A stretch of DNA of 64,000 nt from Heliocidaris tuberculata. Lineage: Eukaryota > Echinodermata > Echinoidea > Camarodonta > Echinometridae. The notes under the pieces were generated by a model. It did no database searches and had not been told where the DNA came from. It saw only the letters and a program-made list of their open reading frames with translations. Shown in pieces: positions 47,186 to 56,494 of the stretch. A program made the translations under genes and the position numbers. The stretch lies in contig CM046838.1 in NCBI GenBank assembly GCA_025618425.1, positions 2,836,715 to 2,900,714 on the forward strand. The letters are read 5' to 3'. The stretch's first letter is position 1. Each line of letters opens with the position of its first letter.

Positions 47186-47213
47186 AGTGCCTGTGTCAAA
47201 AGAATAGAAAGAT
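47186..47213 (-). promoter_or_regulatory. 3' splice acceptor for subgenomic ORF3 mRNA
   Basis: Minus strand, immediately after the pol TAG: a pyrimidine-rich tract ending GACACAG, with the AG at 47,192-47,191 and the ORF3 ATG 5 bases further. Candidate donors lie in the leader, the best-placed being GCA|GTGAGT at 53,759, 55 bases before the gag ATG. Confidence 0.6.
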
Positions 47214-50200
47214 CTACTTATTCTGCTTACAGAAGGGGCAGAAATACTTATCGATTGCCATGCCCTCAGCTTCTGTAACCCGTACGCAGTCACCATGGAA
47301 CCATTCATCGCATCCGTCACACTGAATCATAAAGGAACCATCATCCGGCTTCCTGCAGTAACAATATGCGTCTTTCCTAAAATCGGTTTTAGGGACCTCA
47401 CTTAGATCCATGCACTTCTTGAGTCGGTCATGATTCAAAGTAAGGGCCTTGTTCCTGTATATGACTCTATATACGTAGGGGGTGTACCTCTTGTGGATCA
47501 CAGCCGGCCCTTTCCATGGGGATAGTAGCTTCTTGCACTTCCCTTTGGGGGTGGCTGAATCCAAAAAATAGACGCGGTCTCCCTCCTGATATTGACGCAA
47601 GTATACTTTCACATCGTAATCCCTCTTCATCCGTCTCTGCGTCGATCGGAGTGTTGCTCGAGCGGTGTCATGTGCACGACGAATATTCTCTGCCAGTTTA
47701 GCAGAATATTCATCTAGCGATCCTTCAGGAACGGATGGGGGAAGAGGAAAGACTAGTTCTGCAGGCTGATTGGTTTCACGACCCAGCATTAGCCTATTGG
47801 GTGTGAATCCTGTACTTCTGTTTACTGTGGAGCGAATGGCCCCTGCGATTTGAGCAAGATATTTGTCCCATTGACGTTGAGACTTGTCGATGTAACACCG
47901 TACCGCATCCATCAGCGTTCGGTTGAACCTTTCCACCTGTCCATTAGCGGATGGTCTGTATGGAGTGGTCCTGGCCTTGTGAATGTGTAACAACTTACAA
48001 AGGTTCACAAATAACTTGCTTTCAAAGTTTCTGCCCTGGTCAGTGAATATCTGAAGGGGATACCCAAATCGACAGAAAAATTCACTGACTGCAGCCTGGG
48101 CGGTGGCCTCAGCAGTCTGCGAGGGCAGGGGGACGCATTCGACCCACTTTGTAAACTGGTCCACCATCATGAGGATGTACTCGTTGCCCTGTGTCGTCTT
48201 GGGCAAAGGGCCAATGAAGTCAAGATGCACCCGCTCCATGGGGGCTCCCGCATGGTAGTTAACCATGGGGTGCTTCCCATACCTCACCGTTTTCTTATTT
48301 CGATTACATGTGGTACACCTCCTGATATACTCCTGGATGTCATGAGACAGACCATACCAGAAGTATTTGGACTTCAGTTTACGCTTAGTTCTGGTCACAC
48401 CTGCATGTGCTGCTGAGGGAAGGTCATGGTTTAACCTTATCACCTCCTGACGCAATGACTGTGGCACAACTAATAGAGATTCGTCATCATCCTGCTTCCA
48501 GATGACATCGTCTTTCAAGAAAAACATTTCTCGGTTTATCCAAAGGAACTTCCCAGCGGGGTCCAATAACAGAATAGTACCCTCATCCAGTTCCTCGTTG
48601 CTGACTAACCACCTGCGCAAGAACGTTAGTTGGGTGTCCGCCTCTTGTTCCTTTCGAAGGAATTCTGTTGAATTGAGGTCGACCGTAGAACTTGGGGCGG
48701 TATCATCAGTGGTCACTCCATTGACAGCCAGAGAGGGGGGAACTTCACGGCAGTCGATGTCCATATGAGTAACCAACAGATCCCCTTCACTACTCTGGTC
48801 AACCGTGACTTCCGAGATTTTGTTCTTCTGTGCCAATGGGATAACGTCATCTACGATATTGGCAAAGGATGACCAATTCTTATGGGCCTTTCTACAGTAT
48901 GAACACCCACCACAGGGTAGACGTTCTGGCTCGATGCCCAGACGGTAATTTTCGCACAGAAAACCACTGTCGGGTATGCGAGATAATGCATCCGCATTCT
49001 GATGTTTCCTCCCGGGTCGGTGTTCAACTGTCATGTCGTATTGGCCCAGTTCCTCGAGCCAACGAGCTAATTGTCCCTGTGGCTCTTTGAAATTCATCAA
49101 CCATGTCAAACTTCCATGATCGGTGCGCACTGTAAAATGCTTACCCAACAAGTAGTGCCTGTATTGACGTGTAAATCTGACTACCGCTAGAAGTTCGCGC
49201 CTGGTGACGCAATATCGGCGCTGTTCTGGGGACAGGGAGAAACTGCCATAGGCAATCACCCTCTCTTGCCCCTCCTGGACTTGGATTAATTCCACACCGA
49301 TGGCCGTGCCAGAAGCGTCAGTATCTAGAATAAAGGGGTCTACTGAGTTGGGTAATGCGAGGACAGGGGCGGTGGTCATCAATCCCTTAACTTGATCGAA
49401 GGCATCTTGGTGCTCTACCTTCCAGTGGAATTCATGTTTGCCGGTGAGGCCATACAACGGCCCTACTACCTCGGCATAGTTCTTAAGGAAGACTCGATGA
49501 TAGTTCACCAAACCGAGGAACTGCTCGACCTCTCTAGTACATGTAGGGGTCGGCCAGCTCACCACGCTTTGGATATGCTCTTCCTTGAGATATAGGCCGT
49601 TTCCATCCACCTCTCTGCCTAGGAATTCTACCCGACGTTGGAAGAAAGAACATTTCTTGGGCTTCAGCTTGAGTTTGAAGTCCCTGAATCGTTCCAAGAC
49701 CTGTCTAAGGTTGTTGACATGATTGGAAAAAGAGTCACCGAGCACTACCACATCGTCCAGAAAAGCCAAAGCTATGTCCCAATTCAGTCCTCTAAGGATG
49801 AGGTTCATTGCCCTGGAGAAGGTAGCCGGGGCGTTGCATAGGCCGAAGCCCATACGCACAAATTCGAACAGCCCATGTTTCGTAATGAATGCCGTCTTCT
49901 CCCGGTCTTCTTTTCGGACGTTTATCTGCCAATAGGCAGAGTTGGCATCTAGTTTGGAAAACCAAGAGTTTTCGGCTAGGGTGTCCAAACACTCTTCGAT
50001 GCAGGGAAGGGGGTATACATCCTTTTTGGTAATCTTGTTTAGTTGACGATAGTCAATACACCATCTGACGCTACCATCTCTCTTCCTTACCAATACTGGG
50101 GCTGATGCCCATGCTGACATCGAGGGTTTGATAACTCCAGCCGATAACATCTTGTTCAGGTGTGCTCGTTCCTCTTGAATGAAGTTCATGGGTGTGCGCC

Positions 50201-51476
50201 TCATTTTGTGTTTCACTGGGGCTGCACTACCCGTATCAATTGAATGGGTAATCTCCGTGAAGTTACCCAAATCAAATTCATCTTTGGCGAAGACACATTC
50301 AAATTCCAGCAGCAAGTCCCTCAGTACCCTTTGTTCCTCAGGAACTAGGTGTTCAGAGGACCTTTCCCACAAACCTTGCAGATGAGGGGGGATTTTGTCC
50401 TCTGCGGGGGTCTTGTATTCTGCTATGCCCATTTGTTGGACTTGTATGTTGTCAGACATGTCACACTTGGGGGGTTGAACAACCGAAACCTCATAGGCTT
50501 GTCCGATTATTTGGTCCCGCTTCCAGCGTATATGATTATCAGTTGGGTTGAGAACATAGATCTCTGTCTGATCTCCTGGTTTGTGCAGAGTCCTAGGTAC
50601 TAGGCCGATTAGACTTCTATCCGGCTCCACCAGGAACGGCCTCGATGATGTATTGACTTGGCACTTAACCCTTTTTGCCGACCTAGGGGGTATAGTTACT
50701 GAATCGGAAATGATCACTTGGGCTACTGCATCGTCTTCGCCAAACGTCATTGGTATTGTTTCACCCTGAAGGGATAATGTGTAGCCGGGCATATCGATAT
50801 GTGCACCATGTTTGTGTAGAAGATCTGCTCCAAGCAGCATGTCATCATCGATCGGGGCCACATATATAACTTCATTCCAAATATGTGTACCTATGGTCAC
50901 CTGCACCGGTCCCACTACTATCCCTTTCATTCTCATATCCCTCCCTGCAGCGTTCAAGGTTACTTCTTTAACGAGGGGAGGAATGGGGTGGAGCAACTGA
51001 TATGCCTTGTCAGATAGAATTGTGACTTCCGCAGCTGTGTCTACCACCGCTCGGAGGGGTCTGCCACCAACAACAATGTCAACTCTGAACAATGAGGATG
51101 ACGTGACCCGACACACCACAACTTCTTCTTTATTGGTTATGCTTTGAGTAGGCGGGGGCCATGGGGGTGTCAACCAGTGACAGGATGGAGAAGGGGGGTG
51201 GCCATCACTGATGGGTTGGGGGGTATTCACCTCCCTTGACTCCATGGGGGCACCCTCCCGTGGTGTCTCTGTCAAGGTGTTCCTGTCTACACCCACGCCG
51301 TTGCCCTTCTCGCCTAGCTCTGAAGGGGGGTATCCCTCTGGTGGAAGTGAGGTTGGCGAAGGGGGGTTTATGTCTTCTTGGATCGGGTTAGACCCTCCTC
51401 CTCTCCCGATCCCCAGTCGTTTCCCTCCTCTTCGCACATGAAGGATACTGACTTCCCAGTTTTGGCTTCTGGGCAT
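47214..51476 (-). CDS. pol: Gypsy Pol polyprotein (PR-RT-RNaseH-IN-PHD)
   Basis: Open frame of 1,420 codons from the first ATG, in the -1 frame relative to gag. Real Pol is expected to begin at the frameshift near 51,419. Domains: retropepsin-like protease with DTAAE (D146) and the later LLGADLL; reverse transcriptase with D510 and FLDD (572-575); RNase H with D720, E761, D786; a Cys cluster PCGGCSYC (855-861); integrase with the HHCC finger (H1017, H1024, C1054, C1057), catalytic D1086, D1146, E1182 (D-D35-E) and a GPY/F-like SPWKGPAVI (1319-1327); and a C-terminal PHD finger (C4HC3: C1372, C1374, C1386, C1389, H1394, C1397, C1413, C1416). The protease has DTAA where DTGA or DSGA is commoner. 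All catalytic residues are present, so the copy may be functional. Confidence 0.95.
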   Translation of the reverse strand: MPRSQNWEVSILHVRRGGKRLGIGRGGGSNPIQEDINPPSPTSLPPEGYPPSELGEKGNGVGVDRNTLTETPREGAPMESREVNTPQPISDGHPPSPSCHWLTPPWPPPTQSITNKEEVVVCRVTSSSLFRVDIVVGGRPLRAVVDTAAEVTILSDKAYQLLHPIPPLVKEVTLNAAGRDMRMKGIVVGPVQVTIGTHIWNEVIYVAPIDDDMLLGADLLHKHGAHIDMPGYTLSLQGETIPMTFGEDDAVAQVIISDSVTIPPRSAKRVKCQVNTSSRPFLVEPDRSLIGLVPRTLHKPGDQTEIYVLNPTDNHIRWKRDQIIGQAYEVSVVQPPKCDMSDNIQVQQMGIAEYKTPAEDKIPPHLQGLWERSSEHLVPEEQRVLRDLLLEFECVFAKDEFDLGNFTEITHSIDTGSAAPVKHKMRRTPMNFIQEERAHLNKMLSAGVIKPSMSAWASAPVLVRKRDGSVRWCIDYRQLNKITKKDVYPLPCIEECLDTLAENSWFSKLDANSAYWQINVRKEDREKTAFITKHGLFEFVRMGFGLCNAPATFSRAMNLILRGLNWDIALAFLDDVVVLGDSFSNHVNNLRQVLERFRDFKLKLKPKKCSFFQRRVEFLGREVDGNGLYLKEEHIQSVVSWPTPTCTREVEQFLGLVNYHRVFLKNYAEVVGPLYGLTGKHEFHWKVEHQDAFDQVKGLMTTAPVLALPNSVDPFILDTDASGTAIGVELIQVQEGQERVIAYGSFSLSPEQRRYCVTRRELLAVVRFTRQYRHYLLGKHFTVRTDHGSLTWLMNFKEPQGQLARWLEELGQYDMTVEHRPGRKHQNADALSRIPDSGFLCENYRLGIEPERLPCGGCSYCRKAHKNWSSFANIVDDVIPLAQKNKISEVTVDQSSEGDLLVTHMDIDCREVPPSLAVNGVTTDDTAPSSTVDLNSTEFLRKEQEADTQLTFLRRWLVSNEELDEGTILLLDPAGKFLWINREMFFLKDDVIWKQDDDESLLVVPQSLRQEVIRLNHDLPSAAHAGVTRTKRKLKSKYFWYGLSHDIQEYIRRCTTCNRNKKTVRYGKHPMVNYHAGAPMERVHLDFIGPLPKTTQGNEYILMMVDQFTKWVECVPLPSQTAEATAQAAVSEFFCRFGYPLQIFTDQGRNFESKLFVNLCKLLHIHKARTTPYRPSANGQVERFNRTLMDAVRCYIDKSQRQWDKYLAQIAGAIRSTVNRSTGFTPNRLMLGRETNQPAELVFPLPPSVPEGSLDEYSAKLAENIRRAHDTARATLRSTQRRMKRDYDVKVYLRQYQEGDRVYFLDSATPKGKCKKLLSPWKGPAVIHKRYTPYVYRVIYRNKALTLNHDRLKKCMDLSEVPKTDFRKDAYCYCRKPDDGSFMIQCDGCDEWFHGDCVRVTEAEGMAIDKYFCPFCKQNK
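47217..47364 (-). CDS. PHD finger at the integrase C-terminus (domain of Pol)
   Basis: The last 49 codons of Pol before the stop (residues 1,372-1,420): YCYCRKPDDGSFMIQCDGC then DEWFHGDC and YFCPFC. It has the MIQCDxCxxWFH pattern of PHD fingers that read methylated histone H3K4, with Trp1392 and Met1383 at aromatic-cage positions. It sits where chromoviruses carry a chromodomain, so it may direct integration to active chromatin. Confidence 0.85.
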
Positions 51477-53704
51477 TCCCGTATAAAATGCCCGAGCTTA
51501 CCACACCCGTAGCACAAGCGGCTCCTACTCGGCGAGGAATTTCCACGAACCGGGGAGGCTCTGGTTCGGGCGGGGGAGGCTCGAGTCCTTACGGCTTCAG
51601 TCAGGTCCTGGAGGGATCCCTTCAGTCCCTGCACAGTAGTCTCCATCTGTGTGAATGACGCGGTCAGGCCTTGGATGGTGTTGTTCAGCGAATCCAGTTG
51701 ATGGAGAGCTACATCCACTTTACCTTCCAGGGTGGACACACGTTTTTCAAGAGACCCTTGCGCTGGTTTAGGAGAGAGCGCACTCATTTTCCGCACGGTC
51801 ATTTCTGGGTGAGCATCCTCAGAAAGAGAAGTCTGTTTGACTTCCTTTCGGGGTTTCCCAAAAATGGCTCGATGCGTGTGTTGGAACCACTTGAACAGGT
51901 CAACAGCCTCCTCAAGGGTTCGAGGGCGGGAGTTCAGCACATGTTGCCCTGCATCTTTGTCCCAAGAGCCCTGACAAAAACGCATGACCACTTGTTTGTG
52001 CACATAGCCCTCGGGCAGGTCTGGGAAAGCCTGCGAGGCTAGTGACATCAAGCGATCAGCCCACTGTACGACCGATTCGTCGGGGGCTTGACGCGCAAAA
52101 GTGAAATGCATTTGCGTCACTTCGGGCAACTCTCGCATTGTAAAGCGCTTCTCCAGTTTCTTCACCAACGTCTGATATACTATGTGCGGTTCGCGCTCTA
52201 GTAGCACCGCCATGTATTTACTAGCCTCACCGTCCAGGGTCCAGCATAAATAGTTTTTGCATTGGTTAGCTTCCCACTTACTCTCCTCAGCAAATAGTTG
52301 GAATTTTGCAATAAAGGCTTGCCAGCTGCCCGTACCATCAAACGAAATAGTTTTCGGGAGAGAAACCGGTTTGGGAGTTGGCCCTTCACCCCTACCTGTT
52401 CGGGTAGAGGGGGGAGCAGCATCCACAAAGTCCGATGAGTAGCGGGAAGCTCCAGTATGCCCAGATGGTAGGACTTGGTTGGAGTGGGATGGGGCCCTCA
52501 CCACTGGGGGTGGTGATGCGAATGCAACTGACCGCTTGTCCTCACGGCTATCTCGCCGGGTAGATATGTTGGTGTAACGATCACGCCCTGAACGACGCAC
52601 AGGTGAAGGGGATCGAGTCTCCCACCATCGGCGATCATGAGATGGTCTTCGAGGGGGTGATTCCCGATACCTGTCATCATCACGTGTACGACGTAAGGGG
52701 GACTCGTAACGAGTACCTCGAGAATGGCGTGAAGGAGATTCATTACGATCACTCCTATAGCGTCGAGGGGGAGAATCATAGTACCGATCCCGTCTGGACG
52801 GGGAGGGAGATTCATAATATCTTACCCTCCTAGACCGGCGGGGAGAATCATAATATCGCTCCCTATTAGAATGGTGGGAAGAATCATAATCATGATCCTC
52901 TCTAACTGATTGTTTTGTGGGATATCGCCTTCTTCGAGGAGAAATTGATTTATGCTCTCCCCGACTACGATACTCCGGGGAATGATCATATCGATCTCTT
53001 CTGCCATCGTATCCTTTTCTCGGGTCATATTCACGGCTGGCATGGTGAGAAAAATTGCGGTCTTGCTGTGACCGACGAGGAGAGTCGACATCGCGATCTT
53101 TGGTTGGTCTTCTATAATGGTGCCCTTCATCTCGAAGACAGGGAGATTCCCTATAATCATCTTGTCGAGATCGTTGAGGAGATCGTTGTTGTTGACCTCC
53201 TCTAGTCTCTTTGACAGGGTTAGGGGTCACCTTGTCGTCAGGATGGGTGATCGCCCGCGAACCCTCAATTTGAGAAGGGGGGCGCTCTATTGGCCACCTT
53301 CCCGACTTTTCACTTGCCGTAGACGATGCTGGAGGGGGGTATGTTTCATAGGGGTACGGCGGTGGGTGATTCGACTGTTGAGAGTCGGCAGTGTGCGGCA
53401 CCTTTTCTAGTTTGGGGGGTGAGCTGTGTTCCTTCTCGGAAGAGTTGGAGGCTTCACCCTCTCCAGTTAGTGACCGCGACTTACTGATTTTGTGAGCCCC
53501 TTCAAATGGTGTAAAATCAAAATATTTGACTAATTCCGCAACATTCTTAATACCAGGAATGGATGAAAGAAGGTTCGGAGAGATGTCGCAGCCCTCGCGC
53601 AAAGTGAGAATGCGTTCGGCCAAGGTATTTCCGATACCTGGTACCTGCTTAAGCTCACTGACATCACACGAATTAATGGGAACCTTTTCCATAATGATTA
53701 ACAA
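51368..53704 (-). CDS. gag: Gypsy Gag with HhH domain, SR-rich region, coiled coil and CCHC knuckle
   Basis: 778 residues. Order: helix-hairpin-helix pair at about 10-62 (LKQVPGIGNTLAERILTLRE and SSIPGIKNVAELVKYF), low-complexity Pro/Ser linker (80-165), an Arg/Ser/Tyr-rich region of degenerate RDRYYDSPRRS repeats (170-395), a retrotransposon Gag core (452-616; ISFDGTGSWQAFIAKFQLFA to LFKWFQHTHRAIFGK), a coiled coil (650-706), a second basic Ser-rich stretch, and a zinc knuckle CYGCGKLGHFIREC (C731, C734, H739, C744). An ATG five codons in is an alternative start. The N-terminal HhH and SR-like block are additions to the usual capsid-knuckle plan and make the protein about twice the length of many Gypsy Gags. 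The C-terminus overlaps pol and contains the frameshift signal. Confidence 0.92.
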   Translation of the reverse strand: MLIIMEKVPINSCDVSELKQVPGIGNTLAERILTLREGCDISPNLLSSIPGIKNVAELVKYFDFTPFEGAHKISKSRSLTGEGEASNSSEKEHSSPPKLEKVPHTADSQQSNHPPPYPYETYPPPASSTASEKSGRWPIERPPSQIEGSRAITHPDDKVTPNPVKETRGGQQQRSPQRSRQDDYRESPCLRDEGHHYRRPTKDRDVDSPRRSQQDRNFSHHASREYDPRKGYDGRRDRYDHSPEYRSRGEHKSISPRRRRYPTKQSVREDHDYDSSHHSNRERYYDSPRRSRRVRYYESPSPSRRDRYYDSPPRRYRSDRNESPSRHSRGTRYESPLRRTRDDDRYRESPPRRPSHDRRWWETRSPSPVRRSGRDRYTNISTRRDSREDKRSVAFASPPPVVRAPSHSNQVLPSGHTGASRYSSDFVDAAPPSTRTGRGEGPTPKPVSLPKTISFDGTGSWQAFIAKFQLFAEESKWEANQCKNYLCWTLDGEASKYMAVLLEREPHIVYQTLVKKLEKRFTMRELPEVTQMHFTFARQAPDESVVQWADRLMSLASQAFPDLPEGYVHKQVVMRFCQGSWDKDAGQHVLNSRPRTLEEAVDLFKWFQHTHRAIFGKPRKEVKQTSLSEDAHPEMTVRKMSALSPKPAQGSLEKRVSTLEGKVDVALHQLDSLNNTIQGLTASFTQMETTVQGLKGSLQDLTEAVRTRASPARTRASPVRGNSSPSRSRLCYGCGKLGHFIRECPEAKTGKSVSFMCEEEGNDWGSGEEEGLTRSKKT
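51380..51425 (-). promoter_or_regulatory. -1 ribosomal frameshift cassette (gag-pol)
   Basis: Minus strand: slippery heptamer GGGAAAC (51,425-51,419) in the correct gag phase (G GGA AAC), a 6-base spacer GACTGG, then a perfect 8-bp stem GGATCGGG/CCCGATCC (51,412-51,405 with 51,387-51,380) around a 17-base loop. Gag ends at TAA 51,368. Pol is in the -1 frame and open here. Loop GGGT could also pair with a downstream ACCC to give a pseudoknot. Confidence 0.9.
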
Positions 53705-56050
53705 TTTATGTTATTTCAAATAAACTACGATACGACAATGAAAGTAGAAATGTACTCACTGCCCAAGTATAAATATACTTTAGAAATTATATATCAACGA
53801 ACTAATTCTGCAGTGATCAGTATACTTAAATATAAATGTGCTCGAGGAAGCACTTAATAATTAATAAGCACTCAGTGTTTTGCGCACAGTATGTAAAGAA
53901 ACAAAATATCCAACGCAAGCATTGAACTTATATAAATATAGTTAAATGCGCAGTCGACTGGCGCACAGAAATAGATAATACTTAATTCAATAAAGCGCTC
54001 AGTATTTCGGCGCGCAATTCCGAATCACAAGTAAAATCATCGGTGGCGCCCAAGTACCGCGCCGCAAATAAAGGAAAGTTAAATAAATCGGATGCACTGA
54101 ACACTTTATAGGAAATATTTACAATATAGTTCACTAACCTTAAATGCGATCACTGCACTACAATATGCACAGAGTGCTTACTGGTCCGTATATCTTCGAG
54201 ATAATGATATACTCAGAATAGGCGAAATATAAAAATTCCGCTTACAGAAATATTTCAATAAGTGCACAGTTATGTAATTATCTACACGTATCAGTGCCCA
54301 CCATATATATAATTATGTCTACGAATTTGTAAAAAAAGTATCAGTGCACACTTGATATAAATTTCTCAAAGTATCTGTGCACAAATTTTCATGAAAGTCA
54401 TGCACAAATATAGGATAATAAAATTAAATGTACAATGCAGTGGACCTCCACTCTCAGCCACCTCAATTACAGACGTAACCACAAATCTTACAAAATAATT
54501 TCACACGGCCAACGTGGTAAATGTATCATTTATTCTGTCTTTCTTTTTTTTTCTTTTTTTTATACCACTCGGCTATGTGACAGCACGCGACAAATCAATC
54601 AAAACAAACACTCCGTCCACTTCACTTAATTGTACAGGGACTAATTGAATTAAAGTTATTTCTAATTTGCAAAATGAATAATGCGAACTTTTTTAGAAAT
54701 GTCACATTAAATCTCGCAATACAATTAAGATCGCAAGTTATATATGCGCATTTCATAAAAGTTTACCTTAAGTTACAACGTATATAATATAAATATTGCT
54801 TGTAATTGGCAGCGATCAAAAAAAAAAAAAAAAAAAAAGAAGAAGGTACCTACAAACTACGTCCTAATTTATAAAAAAAAAATTATTTCAAACACCAGAT
54901 CAATCACGTTGCAAAACACAAACATCACAAATATCATTCACACTAAGTACTTCGGCGGACGATATCAAAATACCAAATGGAAAAATATAAGTTAAGATAA
55001 GTACGCCGCTACTAAAGAAGATATCCTACGTTGCTAGAGATGCCCAACCGCTTAAAAAAAAAAGGGGGGCAACTTAGCGTGATATATTTCAGCAACGAAA
55101 TCTGTACCCCCAAATTATGCCAGATTTACCCGTCACTTGGAAAAGGGGGTAGATAAGTACAACTTATGAAGGCACAGAAATCGCTGCCGTTAGACTATTA
55201 AAATGAAAAAAAATTATTTATCTTATTTATTTCTTACCGTAATTTATGCAGACACACAAGACACGTACACACAGGCAACCAGCTTAAATCTACGATTGAC
55301 TTACCGAAATCGGATCTAACTTCGGTAAGGATAGTAAGTCCGCAAAAAGAAACACAAAATCCTCCGCTCCCGGCGCTTGGAAAATAAAATCTAACTTATA
55401 AGGAAACAAAAATCATAACCTATTAATAAATGTATCGAGCCTATCCTCTAATTTTATATAACAAATCAATATGATTACACGTAGAAGTACCCGTGTTCAA
55501 TTTGTCTTGCGGGTTTATCAAAATCTACAACAATTTTGTGAAAACGAATAAAATGTAGAACGTATAATTTTCACATTACTTAGTGAATATATTGATAAAT
55601 GTGTAATTATATACCTAAAATAATTACTTAAGAAAATAAATCGGTAAACTACAAGGTCACTGTGGTTTCCCGCCAAACGCGAGCCAAAAATCCCAGGTCC
55701 GCGGTTGACAATGGACTTGGATGCGGCGCACAAAAGAAAGTAATTTGTTAATGAATAGCCTGTGCGGCGTCCCTACTTAACTGTTCGCGCCACACCCAAA
55801 TGTTATTTTACGCTACGGAACAGTTATATAATTTAATTATCTACGGAAAAAATACCTTAACAAGAATAAATATACAGTAAATCTTAAGCTACAGCAAAAA
55901 TACAAACTCTTATCATAAAACAATCTTGCCGGTACGTCTTTTTATTTTTCTATCAGACGTGCCTAGTTGGCAATCTAAATGTACCTGCAAGAAAAATTAC
56001 TATAAATTACTACAAATTACAAAATATATCAAATTAAGCGCAGCTTTTTG
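53705..56050 (-). other. Gypsy 5' leader, about 2.35 kb
   Basis: AT-rich, without a long frame. Recurrent CGCACAGT/TCAGTGCAC-like motifs lie between 53,800 and 54,400. Several minus-strand donors occur (GTGAGT at 53,759; GGTAAGAAA near 55,237; GGTAAGTC near 55,302), so the leader may be spliced. Exceptionally long for a Gypsy element. Confidence 0.6.
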
Positions 56051-56065
56051 TTGCTTGCAGCGCCA
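56051..56065 (-). promoter_or_regulatory. Primer binding site
   Basis: One base after the 5' LTR (element orientation) comes TGGCGCTGCAAGCAA, complementary to a tRNA 3' end terminating in CCA. I cannot name the tRNA with certainty. Confidence 0.65.
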
Positions 56066-56066
56066 T

Positions 56067-56490
56067 TGTTGCGATCGCCGAGGTATTATTGGTTGCTTAC
56101 CAATAATCGTCGTCGTACTCGTCGTAGTCGTCGCTCAGCAGTATGCTCCGGTATGTCACTATGTCTATGTAGGTGTTTTCTTGTCAATCGTCTTGTCTGG
56201 TTCTCCGTTCTGTTCACATCTTGTTCTGTTTTCCTGTACTGCTCCCTGGGCCGGGCGTACGTAATTGTACGCGCCGTGCGCTATTGTGCGCACACACACT
56301 CGGGCGAGGGGTGCTGATTATCAGAGCTATACATGCTCCTTCAATTAGCTCTGCTGATTATCAAATAGCGCCCCCTGGCGCCCAGAGTTGCATATACTTG
56401 GTCGAGGGTAGTCATTGTCGAGGGGCGCTCAATTATACTTAGCGCCCACTCGCGCCCTGAGCTACATGTGCGGGGGGCATTTTCACTTCA
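56067..56490 (-). repeat. Gypsy 5' LTR (424 bp)
   Basis: TG...CA ends, nearly identical to 44,623-45,047. Expected to contain the promoter. No clear TATA box, though GTATAATTGAG and GTATATGC occur. CTCF-like site at 56,366-56,381. Followed by target duplication GTAC at 56,491-56,494. Confidence 0.93.
56366..56381 (-). promoter_or_regulatory. CTCF-like motif in 5' LTR
   Basis: Same minus-strand sequence as in the 3' LTR, GCGCCAGGGGGCGCTA. Confidence 0.5.
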
Positions 56491-56494
56491 GTAC

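Larger units (their letters stand above)
44623..56490 (-). mobile_element. Ty3/Gypsy LTR retrotransposon, about 11.9 kb, apparently intact
   Basis: Minus-strand element: 5' LTR 56,067-56,490; primer binding site next to it; gag 53,704-51,368; pol 51,476-47,214; TatD-like ORF3 47,185-45,917; 3' LTR 44,623-45,047. Domain order protease-RT-RNase H-integrase is that of Ty3/Gypsy. The LTRs differ by about one substitution and one single-base indel in 425 bases, a 4-bp GTAC target duplication is intact, and all three ORFs are open, so the insertion is recent and possibly active. It is unusually large because of a 2.4-kb leader, an extended Gag and ORF3. Confidence 0.94.

Noticed and set aside
48225..50769. 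Plus-strand frames opposite pol
   Set aside because: Antisense shadows of the 1,420-codon Pol frame, which has complete catalytic motifs.
52498..53410. Frames of 96-112 codons overlapping gag
   Set aside because: They overlap the repetitive SR-like part of Gag in other frames and carry no domains.
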